DNA of 64,000 bases from Anaeramoeba flamelloides (lineage: Eukaryota > Metamonada > Anaeramoebidae). The translations under genes were made by a program, and so were the position numbers. The DNA lies in contig JANTQA010000015.1 in the NCBI GenBank assembly GCA_027625915.1, positions 3,377,001 to 3,441,000 on the forward strand, read 5' to 3'. Shown one piece after another: positions 11,154 through 23,867 of the stretch; position 1 is the first letter of the stretch, and each line of letters starts with the position of its first letter. Under the pieces are notes generated by a model. That model worked only from the letters and a program-made list of their open reading frames with translations, ran no database searches and was not told the origin of the DNA.

Positions 11154-14100
11154 ATGAAAGGAATGAAGCCATCTGTCTCTCGTGTTTATTCTGAAATAAA
11201 TAACGATCGACCTACGGAATATTCTGATTATGAAAACTTTGAAATTGATTGGGGTCACCAATCAAACTACATGGTGACACAAAAGATCGGGAAAGGAAAG
11301 TATTCTGACGTGTTTCTGGGCAAGTGTTTAATCAACAACAAAAAATGTGTCGTGAAGGTGCTCAGGCCGATCACCAATAACAAAATCAAAAGAGAAATAA
11401 AAATTTTACAAAACCTGTTTGGTGGTCCAAACATCATCAAACTGTTTGATATTGTCCAAGACAAAACTTCTCAAATTCCTTCTTTAATATTTAATTATAT
11501 TGAAAATGTCTACTTTCGAGAGTTGTACCCAAAACTTACAGATTTCGAGATTCGTTATTACCTTTACCAAATCTTAAAGGCACTCAATTATGCTCACTCA
11601 AATGGCATCATACATCGGGACATTAAACCCCATAATATTATGATCAATCCAAAAACAAAAGAAATTGCCGTTATTGACTGGGGGCTCGCAGGTAAATTTC
11701 TTTCCTTTTCTTGGACTTTTTTACATTTGTTGTTGTTGTTTTTTTTTTTTTTTTTTTTTTATTTGGTTTTTTTCCCCACATACAATTTTTTTGTAATTTC
11801 AACAAAAGCAATAAAATCAAGAAAAAAAAACAACAAACCGTTTTCCCTTTTTGTATTTTCATGGAAAATTTCGAAAGGAGAAAAGAAAGAGATTCACAAA
11901 AACAAAAACATAACAAGAGATTAAAAAATCTTTGTTAATTTTTTACTCTTCACTTTATTCAACTGAATTGAACAATTTTAACAAGCAATATAATTGAAAA
12001 CTTTGTAAACTGTAAGGCTCTGAAATCCCAAGAGTCGACAAAATTCAGACTAAAAAAAAAAGTGTGAATTGAAAGTTTTTCAAGAATGGGCAAATATGCC
12101 AAAAATGATTTTTTCATAAAGAAGATCAAAATTAATTTTGTGTGTAGAGAAGAAACATACAGCCGTTCCAAACTGACTGTGAAATCTATGATAAACAGAA
12201 AATTCATTTTCTATCTCATACTTTGCTTTCTATGACAGGATTATTATGGTAATCAGAGATCCTATTGCAAACCATGAAATTTTATAATGGACCATAAATT
12301 TCTCATAGTGAATAAATTAAAATTTGAATTTTTCAATCCAACCCTTATTAATGAGCAACAATTTCACAAAATTTTCAGGTATTCTATGGATCAATAATTT
12401 CGCAAATACCTTAAAATCAAAAGGCACCACTATTCCAAAGAAATTATTAAATTCCATCCTCGAACCTTTGGAATCTTTGCTTTGGATTTTTGAATTTGTT
12501 TCATAAACAACAAGATTTTTTTTCTCAGGTTATCACCAAAGAAAATTTTTTTAATAAAAACCAATTTAAAACCAGAAAATTCTATGAGAACGTAATATAG
12601 AAGATTTTTTTTTTTGTATTTAACTTTTTTTGGATTTGACAAAAAGTCAATTTCTATGTCTGACAAATTTCACGGTAGGTTTGGAACAGCTGTAACAATT
12701 ATTTTTTTAAAGTTCAAGAATAATTGAATTTATTTTTTTAGAAATTGTATTAAAGATTTATACCAAATTATTTGTTAATTTTTTACTCCCACCTTGACTA
12801 AACTGAATTGAACAATTTTAACAAGCAATTTAATTGGAAACTTTGTAAACTATAAGGTTCTGAATTTTCAATTATTAATAAAACTCCGGGTAAAAAAAAA
12901 AGTGTGAATTGAAGCTTTTCAAAAGTTGTTGATAGAATTCTTTTCTCTCTGATCAAAATGATTTTAATAAATCATTAAATTGCCGCTTCACCCAATGAAT
13001 GATCGTAGCAGTAGCAGTAATAGTCATGATGTCTGGCTGCTTAAACAAATCCTTGAAAAATAAAATATTTGACTTGTGTGATTTCTCAAAAATAAGCTAT
13101 TTCCAAAAAAGCATGAAAAATTTATTTTAAAATATCTTTATTAAACTTAATCCCAATAAAACCCTATAAATATTCAAAATTGTTCTCAACCAATTACCGA
13201 TTCTTAATAATAATTCAATTTTTTTATTAGTTTGCCATTATATAAATAAAAAAAGATATAATAATTTCTGATCTCGATTTGTAAGCGTTATAGCATTTTT
13301 TTTTTTTTTCAATATTTTTCATTTTCTGCTAATGAAATGTTTCAATATTTAAATATTGTTTCAAAGGCAAAAGGCCTAGGAACAATATTTTTCATCTCCC
13401 CCTCGCCTTCTGCACCATGTTAATATGACAATTATTATTATTTTTTTCGATAGCAAAAATGAAAAATATTGAAAAAAAGAAATTCAATAGCCAACTTATT
13501 GAACACTTGTAACATTTTGAAGAGGACTATGAATTTTTTATTTATTTTTTTTTTTAAAAATTAACAAAAGGGACAAATATCACAATATTTTCCCAGTTTG
13601 ACTCAAACGGGAGGAATATTAGCAATATTTTTACGAATTTGATTAATTTAAAAAAATAGATCGAAAACAGGATGGTAAAACAAGATATTTCACAAGTATG
13701 AAAATTGGTGATTATTTTTATATTTATGATCGATAAAAAATGCTTTCCAAAAGAGGTTTAATCTTGATAAAATTTCAATAGAATTGGAAAAATTTTAACT
13801 TTACTGTTTTAAAACCCATTTATACCCTTACTATATTGCCAGTTGTTTATCGGAATTGGCCCCTCGTTGTTTTCTTAAAAAAAAAGTTGAATTTTTTTTT
13901 TTTTATTTTTTAGAAATATTTTGATGAACATATTTTGAAATAAATCCAATGGGTGTTGATTCAATCTGCTTTACTATTTTTCACTTAATTCTTATATTAC
14001 CAATTAACGAACACTACGACTTACAAAGAGAAATTGTGATGAAATATCAAAAAAATTGCTCCCCAGATTTTTAGGAAATGCCTATTAAGAAACAGTTTTT

Positions 14101-17100
14101 ATTACTTAAAAGTACCGTAGAATAAACAATCTATCCCTAAATCTGTTCTTTTAACAATTCTTGGATTGGGAAAAATACTGGTATTTGAAATTTAAATGGG
14201 ATCAAATTTCAGATAATTAACTTTTTTTCTAATTAAAAATTCTTTCCTTTCGTTTGGGATTCTTAGATCAACCTTAAATATACCAATAAAAAAGTCACAA
14301 ACAAATAAATAGAAATTACAATTAACCATATTTGAAAACTCCATTTGGATTAAAAAAAGAAAAATTAAAAGTTTAAATTTTTTCTCATTTATTATTTAAA
14401 TACCAGAAACAATTATTCTGATGAATTATTTTAGATTTATCTATTATATAGCATCACATCAAAACCACTTAAAAAAAGGTGTATTAAATTGAAATTTCAA
14501 ATCAATACTTATCTGCTTCTTCATTGTTTGCTGTTTTGATATTGATCAAATTTAAAAATTGAAAAAAATATTAAGGGAACTTTTACCTATGTTTTTTTAT
14601 TACCCCGTTGAGGCTTTTTTCTTCTCCACAAGATACTATTCACCTAAAAAAAAAAATTTTTTTTATCAAAAATGGCCGAGCTATCCATGTTTATTTTTAA
14701 GTATTATAAAGAGTAAGAGTGAGAATGTTATAATATAATATGGGTAGCTAGAGTCATTTGAAGTAAACAAAATTGATTTTAAATTTACCTTGATTTGATC
14801 GAGAAGTCACCAAAAATTTTTTGTTTCAAAAAATGATTCCCATTAGCCATTGTGAAAAAAAAGTGAAACAGGGGAAAAAAAAACAGTAACACGCTTTTTA
14901 ATGGTAAACATCAATTGATTCACAGAAATCTGAAAGTGAAAACTAATTTCGATTAAAACAAATAAATAAATTAAATTCAAAAAATAATTCATTGTATCAT
15001 TTTTTGATCTACCAAAATACCAAAAACAATTAAGATCTAAGTTGTTATCAAAATTGTTAGAGTTTTTTTTTAGAGATCTGAAAAATAGTTAATTTTTGAA
15101 GAAGATTTTTTTTAAAATAGATCAATCAAAGAAAAAACTCAATCATAAAAGATAGACCTTTTAAAAACTGTTGATTGTGGTTTATACCTCATTTTGTCAT
15201 TAATTATTTTTATCTTTTTCTTTTATTAATTGATCTTCCTTTTCATTTTCAGGTTTCTGTGATTTCTGTGATTTCTGTGATTTCTGTGATTTCTGTGATT
15301 TCTGTGATTTCTGTGATTTCTGTGATTTCTGTGGTTTCTGTGATTCTATTAAGGTTTGTAATTAAAAATCAAGTTTAACTTTTTTTTTTTTCCGTTGAAC
15401 TTGTTTTCTACAAGGGTCAAATCTAATATTTGCAATATTTTGAATTTCCTTCAGCCAAGAAACAGCCTGTTAAATCATTTTTATTGGTTAATACATTGGA
15501 ATTCATTTTTCTCTGAACCTAAAATTAGGAAAATTCTTAATTAAAAATATATACTAAATCATTATTTTTTTTAAAAAAAAATCATCATTTTCCAACTTTG
15601 AAATTAAAAAAATATGATACAGCTATTTTAAATCTGGTGAAAAATGCTGTAAAGTGCCGTAGAATACTGCAAGTTTTCGATGTTTTCTGTTTTATTCTGA
15701 AAATCTATTAGTTTTTCAGAATAAACCAAAAAACTTCGAGGAAACATCGGTACCTCATGCTACTCTACGGCACTTGACGCCGATATACATTACTATATGA
15801 GTTTTCGCACTATGTTTGAAATTATTATCTATATTTTAAAATTCAAGGTAATTCATTAAAAGCTTTTTCGATACCAAGTACAAAAATAATATTTTTTGAA
15901 AAAAAAATAGAAAGATACATTTAAAAAAGAAAAAAAAACATAGAACACTTCCAACACCCGATTCGAAATAACTATAATATAATTAAACACTTTAATGAAA
16001 AAAAAAAGAGAAAGTCAAAATATTTCCAAATTATACCTAAAGTAAAACAGTCTTAATAATTTCAAATTTAAAAATTTATAATCAAGATAAATTCTAATAA
16101 TTTAAACTTTGAAAAAGTTCATTTACAATGACCATTTTCGCGAGAAGGTAGCCAATTGCAAATTGGTCATTCCCCCCCAAAAAAAAAAAAAAAAAAAAAA
16201 AGGAAAATGTTCACCAACAATACATCCCATAATCAAAAAGCATTGTATCTCATAAGGACAAAATTATCTCTTTTTAAAAGCATTTTTTTTTAACTATCAA
16301 ATTTTTTTTAATTTAAAAAATGAACAAATTCAAAAAAACTAATAAAAGATCTCAATTTACATTTATTGTTGTTGCTGTTGGAAATTTCAACCAAAGAGTT
16401 TAAGAAAATAAACTAAAGAGATACATCTTCAACTTCATGAAATCTTATTCAATTCAAAAAAAAAAATTGCAACAATTACAATTTACACCATTCACCAAAG
16501 GTATCTTTACAAAATTAATACATTTTTTGTTTCAAGGTTAAATGATTATTTATCATATTAAAACCAACTTTTTGTTAAAATTTCCTGGCCTGACTCATGC
16601 AATTTTATTTTTTTCTTTTTGTTTCAATTTTTTTTGAAATATTATTTGAACTTTTGAAATTTAAAAAATGAGATTTGAGTTTTTTTAAAATTAAAAATTG
16701 TCTTTTTCGTTCGAATTTATTCTTGACTTTTGTCCAAATATTGTTTTTTTGCTTTAAATAAAACAATTTATGTTAAAACATTGATTAAATGATTATTTTT
16801 ATGAGAATATTACCCTATTCAAAATCGGCACCTTCTCGAGAAAAAGGACAATTATGTTTTGTTTGCAAAGTTTAAAATGAAAAAAAGTTGAGAAAATTTT
16901 TATAATAATTCACATTTTTTAAATTTTTTAGGCTCTTGATAAACCAATCATTGACATTTCTAGCCTACTAATTAACCCATCGCAAAAATTTCCCAACTTT
17001 TCGAATAAAATTTGTGTCTAAGAAATAAAATTAATATTAAGAACAAGGAATTTGTTATTATCAACACATCAGTGTCAAATTACTGTGTTTATTGTTTTGA

Positions 17101-19045
17101 TTTGAAAACAATCCCCTTATTATAATCTGAGTTTGGCCTGGAAGAACGAAAAAAATGATATTGTTCGAAATGATATAAGATGATATTGAGGAGTTCGAAT
17201 AAAGACGATTAATATAATCTTAGCACCAGAACAATATTATTATTTTGATTCTGGAAGGAGATCCAAAACGAAGAATTATAATAGGAGATTTTTGAACTAA
17301 TGTGACAATATGAGATGATATTTATTTTTGGAACTAAGGATCTAACTTGTCAAAACAAAAAAAAACCAAACAAATTTGAACCAAAACAACTAATTTGTTG
17401 TTTTTGATGGTACTTTGAAGAACTTATTTTTCAAAGGATCTTATTCTTCCAATGTATTTAATGAAAACATTGGAGTTAAATTTTACATTTTTTATCAGTG
17501 GATACAAAACTTGGGTTTGAATTCCCAAAGAGACAAACTAGATCGTTCATCCTTTCAATGAGATCTATCTTCTCTTTTGTTTTCCGTTTTTCAGCCAATT
17601 CTCGAAAACGATCAAACTTAAAAACCTGCGTGCACCTGGCGTTCTTAACAATGGATGATTTTGAACATTCCTCTAAAAATTTCTTGACTTGGCATAGTAA
17701 AAAAAAATTATAATTTATTTTTTTTCTACTTTTGAAATCCTTTATTAATAGTCTTTTTTCTCTTTTTTCTTCAAAAAAAGAGAACAAATATTTTTTTTTT
17801 TTAAAAATGATATTGCTTTTTTTTCTAAAAGAGAAAAAAACAATGTTTGTAAATAGAGATTGTTTTTAATAAAGAAATGGAATTTATTCCTTTATCGAAT
17901 ATTCCCTAAATTATCAATTACTTTTTTTTTATGTTTTTATTGAACAAATATTTTGGTTACTTGTACCAAATTATTGTGTTCAATTGGTTTGAAATTGATA
18001 ATTCGTTAATCTCACTATTTTCAATTAAATAACGTCGCAAAAAAATTGATTAAAGCTCTCTAAAATAACTTTAAATATCATTTTTAAATGCCAATTTTAT
18101 TAGTAAAATACATCTTAATTCACTTTGTTAGAATTGGAAATAAGAAGATCTGAAAATTTTCAAACTTTGCCTAATAATAAAGGAATTCTCAAAATCTTTT
18201 CACAGCAACTACAGTAACCATCTTAAACTTTTAAGAGTTCTAATCCCAATCTTATCTGTAGTTATCAAGAAAATTATTTACTTGAAATTTTTTAAAGAAA
18301 AATTTTATGTTTTAAAAAAAAAATAAATAGCATTTTTATCTCTTTTGATTAATAACCTTTTTTATTTTATTTATCAAAATAATCTTATCCTTTTCTCGAA
18401 CTATTAAAAACAAACAATTAAAAAATCACAAAAATATATTTCTTCAATTATTAATATTTTAACTTGATATGTAAATTAATAGAATTCTATCTGCCTAATG
18501 AAAGATATAATGTGAGGGTATCTTCAAGATTTTATAAAGCACCTGAATTATTAGTTGGGTATAAAATGTATAATTATTCTATGGATATCTTTTCCCTTGG
18601 ATGTACCTTTGCTGGGATGATCTTTAATAAAGACATCCTTTTCCGAGGCAAAAACAACCATGATCAACTCATACAAATAGCAAAAGTATTAGGTACTGAT
18701 TCCTTAAATGACTTTTTAAAAAAATATAAAATTACATTAAAGACAAAATTTAAAAAAAAAATTGGTGAATATCCAAAAAAAGATTGGTCTTTTTTTGTTA
18801 ATGAATCAAACAAGAATTTTGTAAATAAACAAGCTTTTGATTTGTTAGACAAAATGTTACTTTATGACCATCAAGACCGAATAACAGCATTTGAAGCAAT
18901 GGAACACCCTTATTTTGATTCAGTAAAAGAATTCGAAAAAAAAAGGGAATATCTTCTGAAGAAAAAGAACAATTTAAAAAATTGTAAGGAAGAAATTGAA
19001 CAAAAAAAAATTATAAAAAATAAAGAAGAGATTGAAAAAAATTGA
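11154..19045 (+). CDS. CK2A: Casein kinase 2 catalytic (alpha) subunit, two exons
   Basis: Acidophilic Ser/Thr kinase. Exon 1 (11154-11691) has SVSRVYSEINNDRPTEY, as in the CK2 N-terminal segment, then GKGKYSDVF (46-54), the VAIK lysine at 68, HRDIKPHN (154-161) and the CK2-typical DWG (175-177). The donor is GCAG|GTAAAT. Exon 2 (18483-19045, acceptor AATAG) joins in phase 1 to give DWGLAEFY, exactly the family sequence, followed by YNVRVSSR, APELL, MDIFSLGC, KVLGT, DHQDRITAFEAMEHPYF and a Lys/Glu-rich tail. The total is 366 residues. The intron (11692-18482) is 6,791 bp and full of repeats. The Lys-rich cluster that CK2 normally has just before KIKREIKIL reads ITNN here, which may weaken acidic-substrate or heparin recognition. 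No regulatory subunit gene is nearby. Confidence 0.95.
11928..12915 (+). repeat. Pair of direct repeats inside the CK2 intron
   Basis: About 145 bp at 11928-12072 recur at 12770-12915: TTGTTAATTTTTTACT, then ACTGAATTGAACAATTTTAACAAGCAAT, then AAAAAAAAAAGTGTGAATTGAA. The spacing is about 840 bp. They could mark the ends of a decayed element or an internal duplication. There is no coding signal between them. Confidence 0.65.
13302..13478. repeat. Short inverted-repeat element in the CK2 intron
   Basis: TTTCAATATTTTTCATTTT with CTGCTA at 13309-13330 is mirrored by TAGCAAAAATGAAAAATATT at 13451-13470. The arms are about 28 bp around a ~120 bp core. It may be a small foldback element; only one copy was seen. 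Confidence 0.45.
15254..15343 (+). repeat. 9-bp minisatellite TTTCTGTGA x10
   Basis: Ten near-perfect units of TTTCTGTGA lie within the CK2 intron; the ninth-unit junction carries a single base change. Because 9 is a multiple of 3 the array stays open and would read as repeated Ile-Ser-Val, but nothing around it supports translation. Confidence 0.95.
15645..15785. repeat. Hairpin module repeat P (CK2 intron copy)
   Basis: Short P copy: AAGTGCCGTAGAATACTGCA at 15652-15671 and TACTCTACGGCACTTGACG at 15761-15779 bracket a hairpin whose arms contain TTTTCTGTTTTATTCTGAAAA and its mirror TTTTTCAGAATAAACCAAAA. Confidence 0.7.
17476..17787 (-). CDS. Possible antisense small gene or exon in the CK2 intron
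   Basis: A 103-codon frame whose last ~70 residues look coding: local GC is clearly above the surroundings and composition is balanced and helix-forming (VKKFLEECSKSSIV, FKFDRFRELAEKRK, IDLIERMNDLVCLFG). The upstream third is poly-Lys/Phe junk, so the real start may be an exon boundary near 17695 or an unseen upstream exon. No family was recognised. It may instead be a fossil exon or transposon fragment. Confidence 0.35.
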   Translation of the reverse strand: MFSFFEEKREKRLLIKDFKSRKKINYNFFLLCQVKKFLEECSKSSIVKNARCTQVFKFDRFRELAEKRKTKEKIDLIERMNDLVCLFGNSNPSFVSTDKKCKI

Positions 19046-19254
19046 TACATTAAAAAATGAATAATTTTTTCATTTTAAAAATAAATATCACATTTTTTTT
19101 CGTTTTTTTATTTACAATAATTTATTTAATTATTTATTTTCTTAAAATTTTGATGTTTTTAAGCTAATTGAAATTAATCCAGATATTTATCACTCATTTC
19201 AAACAACGGGTGCTAAAAAAATTTTAAAATGTTTTCAATTTTTTTTAAAGGGTG
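19046..19254. other. 3' flank of casein kinase 2
   Basis: AT-rich sequence after the TGA stop. AATAAA-like words are abundant and not diagnostic. Confidence 0.4.
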
Positions 19255-20037
19255 TTTGAAATATTCTTGAAAATACTCCCGAAAAATGAAAATACCCGAA
19301 AATTTTTTAACCACGAAAAAACACTTTATGAACAACTCCCAAGAAACTCTCGTGCTAATATACTCAGTTTAACGGTAAAATAACAATTTTACTTTCAAAC
19401 AAAATATATTTTTTTTGAATTTTCTACTTTAAACTACTCCTAAAGAGTTTTTTGGTACCTTTTGAGTATATTTGAGTAATTGTTGGTCCTTATTAGGGTA
19501 AGTGTATAGGTATGCCAGGGTATTGATATGGGTTGTTTTAGGTTTGGTATGGTGCGGGTTTGTTTGTTTTATTTAAACCAGTTCCTTTTCTGGGATGGAA
19601 AGTTAAATTGGCACGGGTCGCCTTGTGTAGGGTATGGGTATTTATCGTACCATTAGATATTACTTGGTTATTTTTGGATTGTATTTAAGACTACAAACAT
19701 TAGGGGTAATGATGCACAATTAGAAATTTTCTTTACAATTACATTTTCTCTCATTTAGTCAATACCATTCCGCAACGATCAGAAATGTTACAGTAATCTA
19801 AGACTTCAATCCCTTTCACACAAAATGTTTCGAATACTATTCCCAAAAATTTAATTTTTTTGAATTTTGATATTTTCAAACCACAAAAAAAATATTCAAA
19901 AATAAACTTCGAAATATACATTTATTCTGAGTATACTGGCACGCAGGTTTCCTCGAAGTTGTTCATTAAGTGTTTTTTCGCTTTTAAAAAATTTTCGGGT
20001 ATTTTCGATTTTCGGATATTTTCGGGAATATTTGATA
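19255..20037 (+). mobile_element. TIR element with G-rich core (~780 bp)
   Basis: The left end (19255-19370) and right end (19915-20037) are inverted copies about 120 bp long. Examples are AAAATACCCGAAAATTTTTT and CGAAAAAACACTTTATGAAC on the left, and GTTCATTAAGTGTTTTTTCG and AAAAATTTTCGGGTATTTTC on the right. The core (19490-19640) is unusually G-rich on the plus strand (GGTATGCCAGGGTATTGATA, GGTATGGTGCGGG, GGGTATGGGTATT). There is no open frame of note, so it is probably a non-autonomous DNA transposon. Confidence 0.75.
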
Positions 20038-20179
20038 GATTCTTTTTTAAAGGATAAAAGTTTGAATAAGCAAGGAAAGTTCTAAATTTTTATTCACTGA
20101 TATTTAAAATTGCCTTTAATTTATTTTTATTTATTTTTTATAATTGATGAGAGGTGATTAAACAAAATTACACCCTATT

Positions 20180-20500
20180 TTACCTTAGGTTTTTTTTAAT
20201 TTAAGAAATAAAACCAAAATTAAATTAATTTTCGTTTTATTTCTCAAATATAAAAAAAACTACTGTTAGCTTTTTCAGAATTTAAAAGAATACAAAAAAA
20301 TCTAAGGTATTACTCAATTCTTATAAATTAAAAAAAAAACAGTCATTATGTTTTCTTGAGTTTTTTTTTATTGATAAAATCAATAGATAATCGTTAGGTT
20401 TTTTTTACCTTTCCAAATAAACGGAAAATTTATTAAAATTTTCTGTTTATTTCAAAAAGTAAAAAAAAACTAGGACACTTCACAGATAAAACAGAAAACC
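20180..20500. repeat. Hairpin module repeat P (downstream of CK2)
   Basis: Consecutive hairpins: 20187-20260 (TTTAAGAAATAAAAC mirrored by TTTTATTTCTCAAA), 20263-20330 (TTCAGAATTTAAAAGAAT mirrored), and 20396-20472 (GGTTTTTTTTACCTTTCCAA and its complement), ending in AACTAGGACACTTCACAGAT and AGAAAACCACAAGAAAA. Confidence 0.75.
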
Positions 20501-21165
20501 ACAAGAAAAACATTTTTTTTTTTTTTTTTAATTATTATTGGATTTTTTTGCTGAATTAGATCTATTGAATTTAATTTGCTATCTCATTTTATTTTGGGCC
20601 ATTGAGAGATACATGTAAAACTTATTTTTTTTGAATTTTTGTAATCAATTCTTAGCGATTTTTTTAATTGTTTGTGTTTGAATTTAATCAAATGAAAGAA
20701 TTACAATATAAATATTTCATCTTTGGTGCTAATACACCTCCTTGGTATGGATGAAATCCATAGTAAGTGACCGAATCAGTTGAAAACAATATTTTTTTAG
20801 ACCTTATATAAATTGAGTTTGCTAACTTTAGTAAGAAAAGCCGAAAAGAAAATAAAAAAAATGTTTAAAGATGATAATTCTAATGGTGGATAAAATGATA
20901 GTATATTTTAATATTTTTTTAAGGAAGAAAAAAAAAAACTCTGGATTTGACCAACTTTTAGATTTTAATTTTCCTAAAAGCTAATTTAGTCATTTTAACA
21001 TTTTAAAAGTTCTTAATAAATTTTCTAAGGTATATTATAATTGTTAACCTTTTAGATTATCTTTGACTAGATTATTTATGTTAGAAATTGAAAATATATT
21101 AATTTTTTTTGTAATAGTTTTAATTGGAATAGAATATCAGAGCTTATTCATCTTATCAAATACAT

Positions 21166-21172
<7 letters not shown>

Positions 21173-21198
<26 letters not shown>

Positions 21199-21200
21199 TT
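21173..21200 (+). repeat. CA dinucleotide microsatellite
   Basis: An uninterrupted CA tract of roughly 13 units. The flanking 86-codon frame is not convincing. The rest of 20500-21597 is featureless. Confidence 0.85.
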
Positions 21201-21597
21201 TATATATATTTACAAAGAAAATTAATATCATTTTTATTTTTTCATGGACAAATAAAATTTGATTTATGTGTATTAGATCAAAATCTTGGTACTATGAAAA
21301 AAAAAAAAAAAACAGATAACTAAAAAAAAATGAATTTAAAAATAAACTTTTCTGTACAGAATAACACTTTTTTTATTTCAAAATATTCAACAAAAAGTTT
21401 ATTAACAAATAATTGAATAACAAAAAATTATTATTATCATTTGTTTATTTTGAAGACAAAATAATTATTAACAATAAAAAATTAAAATTTAAAATTTGTG
21501 AAAAAATGATAAAATTTTAATGATCTAAATTAATATTAATTATTTTTTATACAGAACCAATCATTATTTATTATCTGATTAATAATTCTGAAGTTAT

Positions 21598-22163
21598 TAT
21601 TATTTCTTCAAAATAAACTAAATTTTAAATATTTTGATTCACTTTATAATGTTAATGGAAGTTGTTTTGAGGGGTTATTCCAATATTCTTAACAAAATAA
21701 TATTTTCAAATTTTTTGGATCAGAATCATTTTTTCTAATTTTGTAAATTTTTCTTTTTTTAAATTTTTGTTTTTCTTTTGTTTTTCTTTTGTTTTTTGTT
21801 TTCTATTTATTTTTTGATTTTCTTTTTTTTTTTTGATACTTTTTTTTTTTTACAAAAGATCATGTGAATAAAAAAAAAAGATCTTCAAAAAAGACAAATA
21901 ATCATAAAGAAAATTGGGACTATGAAACGTCTTTGAAAATGAATTTAATTATTCATAAAAAATCTTGTTGTTCAACTTTTTTTCAGTGAAAGTTCAGTAA
22001 TAAAAAATCTTTAGTGCACATTTCAAAAAATGTGATTCAATTTTTTTTTTTAGGTTTTTGGTTTATTGTTTTTTTATTTTTTAAATATCAAGTTTTTATC
22101 TATATAGAATGAATTAAAAGTTAATTAAAAATCATATCTAATTATTTGTTTTTGAATACTAAA

Positions 22164-22165
<2 letters not shown>
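21598..22165 (+). repeat. Dispersed repeat family E, copy 1 left part
   Basis: Collinear with 54070-54600 (AATGGAAGTTGTTTTGAGGG, CAGAATCATTTTTTCTAATT, AAAAGATCATG, and others). The copy resumes at 23897 after a 1.67 kb insertion bounded by TA tracts. Confidence 0.75.

Positions 22166-22203
<38 letters not shown>
22166..22203 (+). repeat. TA microsatellite, insertion target
   Basis: About 19 TA units directly abut the left TIR of the CACAG element. The matching TA tract in the uninterrupted family E copy is at 54600-54618. Confidence 0.85.
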
Positions 22204-22206
<3 letters not shown>

Positions 22207-23867
22207 AGGTATTACTATTTTTCGTTTTAAAACAACGAAAGATTTATAAAAACGCGTTTTTTCGTTTCAATTGTTGTTTTCGTTTTTTGTTTTTTGAAAA
22301 AGTCCTCGAATTCTTTTGAAATCGCACTTTTCGTTTCTGGGATATGAAAAAACTCAACCGAAAAAACTTACAAACAATGAATGAAATGAAAAATATATAC
22401 ACATAAAATATGGACAAGGCGTAATTCCTTTAAAAGTGTTGAAAACCTACAGAATTCACAATTTACAATTCATGTGGGAGATTTTGTATTTAAAATATCA
22501 TGAAAATAGTTTCAATTTTGATTTTTGAAAACTCCAAAACAATAAAATTATATTTCCCATTTAAACTCTTGAAAATTGTAGTCACTCTTTAAGACTGGAA
22601 AAAGAATTATATTTTTTTTTTAAAAAAATTACTATTTGAGGAAGAAAATTACATCAATCTTTCACATTTTTTACGCATTCTAAATTAGATCAGCTCGTAC
22701 ATTTTTTTTGTATTGTGATTTTATCCCTTCTAAGTGAATTTTTTTTATTGATCACAAAAACAAATGTGAAAAATTATTTACTTAAATTTTTTTTTTTTCA
22801 AAATTCAAAATTTGTAAAAGATGATCAGTAATTTTTTCACCATATTAACCCCCCCCCCAAACTTATCAGATCGACAAAACACTTATTTTATTTTTTTTTT
22901 TTTTGATACTATAAAACTTGTTTTACCCCTATTTTTTTAATCTGTTATCGTATTTTTTTACAGGCCTATTATTTCTTATCATTTATTTCATTAAGAACAC
23001 TTATTTATATTTTGTAAAAAGATAATTTCATTTTTTATTATTTAACTTTTTACAAAATTGCTTTTAAATAATTCCTATTTAACTTTTTTGAAAATGACAA
23101 CTTTTTATATTTTTTAAAAATATTACACTGCTTAAATGGTGGGAAAAAAAACCAAGTAAGGTCAATACAAGTAACAAGTCTCTTCACTTTTTTATTGACT
23201 TTAAGAATTATAATATAATTTCGATATTAAATTTAAATGTTCCATTCTTATTGTTCTTTACTATAACATAACAAGGGGAATTTTCGGAACCAAAAAAAGA
23301 TAAAATTAAAATACCCAATACATGCGAAGAGAGGGATAAATTAAACAGTCTGGTAAAATTTATTTAAATCATTAGTAATTGATGTGATTTACTTTTTTGT
23401 TTACACTTTATTTTTTTTGTGATCGATCAAAAAAAAAATTTTTTTTTAAATGTGTTTCATTACACCAAAATAAATTTTAATTCAAATTTTTTTTGATAAT
23501 TTCTTATTTTTTTTTCAAACCAAATTTAATATATACAATAAATTTTTCTTCTCATTATTTTAAATATTTGGATATTTAATTTATTATTTATTTTTTATTC
23601 CTTTCGGTTATGATGTATTTTTGTGATATATTAAAAGAACTAAATACATCTTTAGTAAACAAAAATTTTCGAAAAAAAAAGTTTAGTCAACACCTTAAAT
23701 ATCCAGGGATTTCATACTTTTTTATCTTTCATGTATATAAAATTGTACGACCTATATATATATATATATATATATATCATGTGATATAGATTTCAGAGAA
23801 ACGAATTTTACGCGTCGCTCACGCGTGCCCCAACGCGTTTCATGAAATCAAAAAAATTGTCATAACT

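Noticed and set aside
15254-15343. Open frame of repeated Ile-Ser-Val considered as a gene
   Set aside because: Frame openness follows from the 9 bp period; the flanks are non-coding intron.
17105-17330. Purine-rich stretch with repeated ATGATATTG-like words, considered as coding
   Set aside because: Stops in every frame; may be decayed sequence but nothing supports a gene.
19490-19640. G-rich stretch considered as interstitial telomere repeats
   Set aside because: There is no regular short unit, and it sits inside a TIR element.
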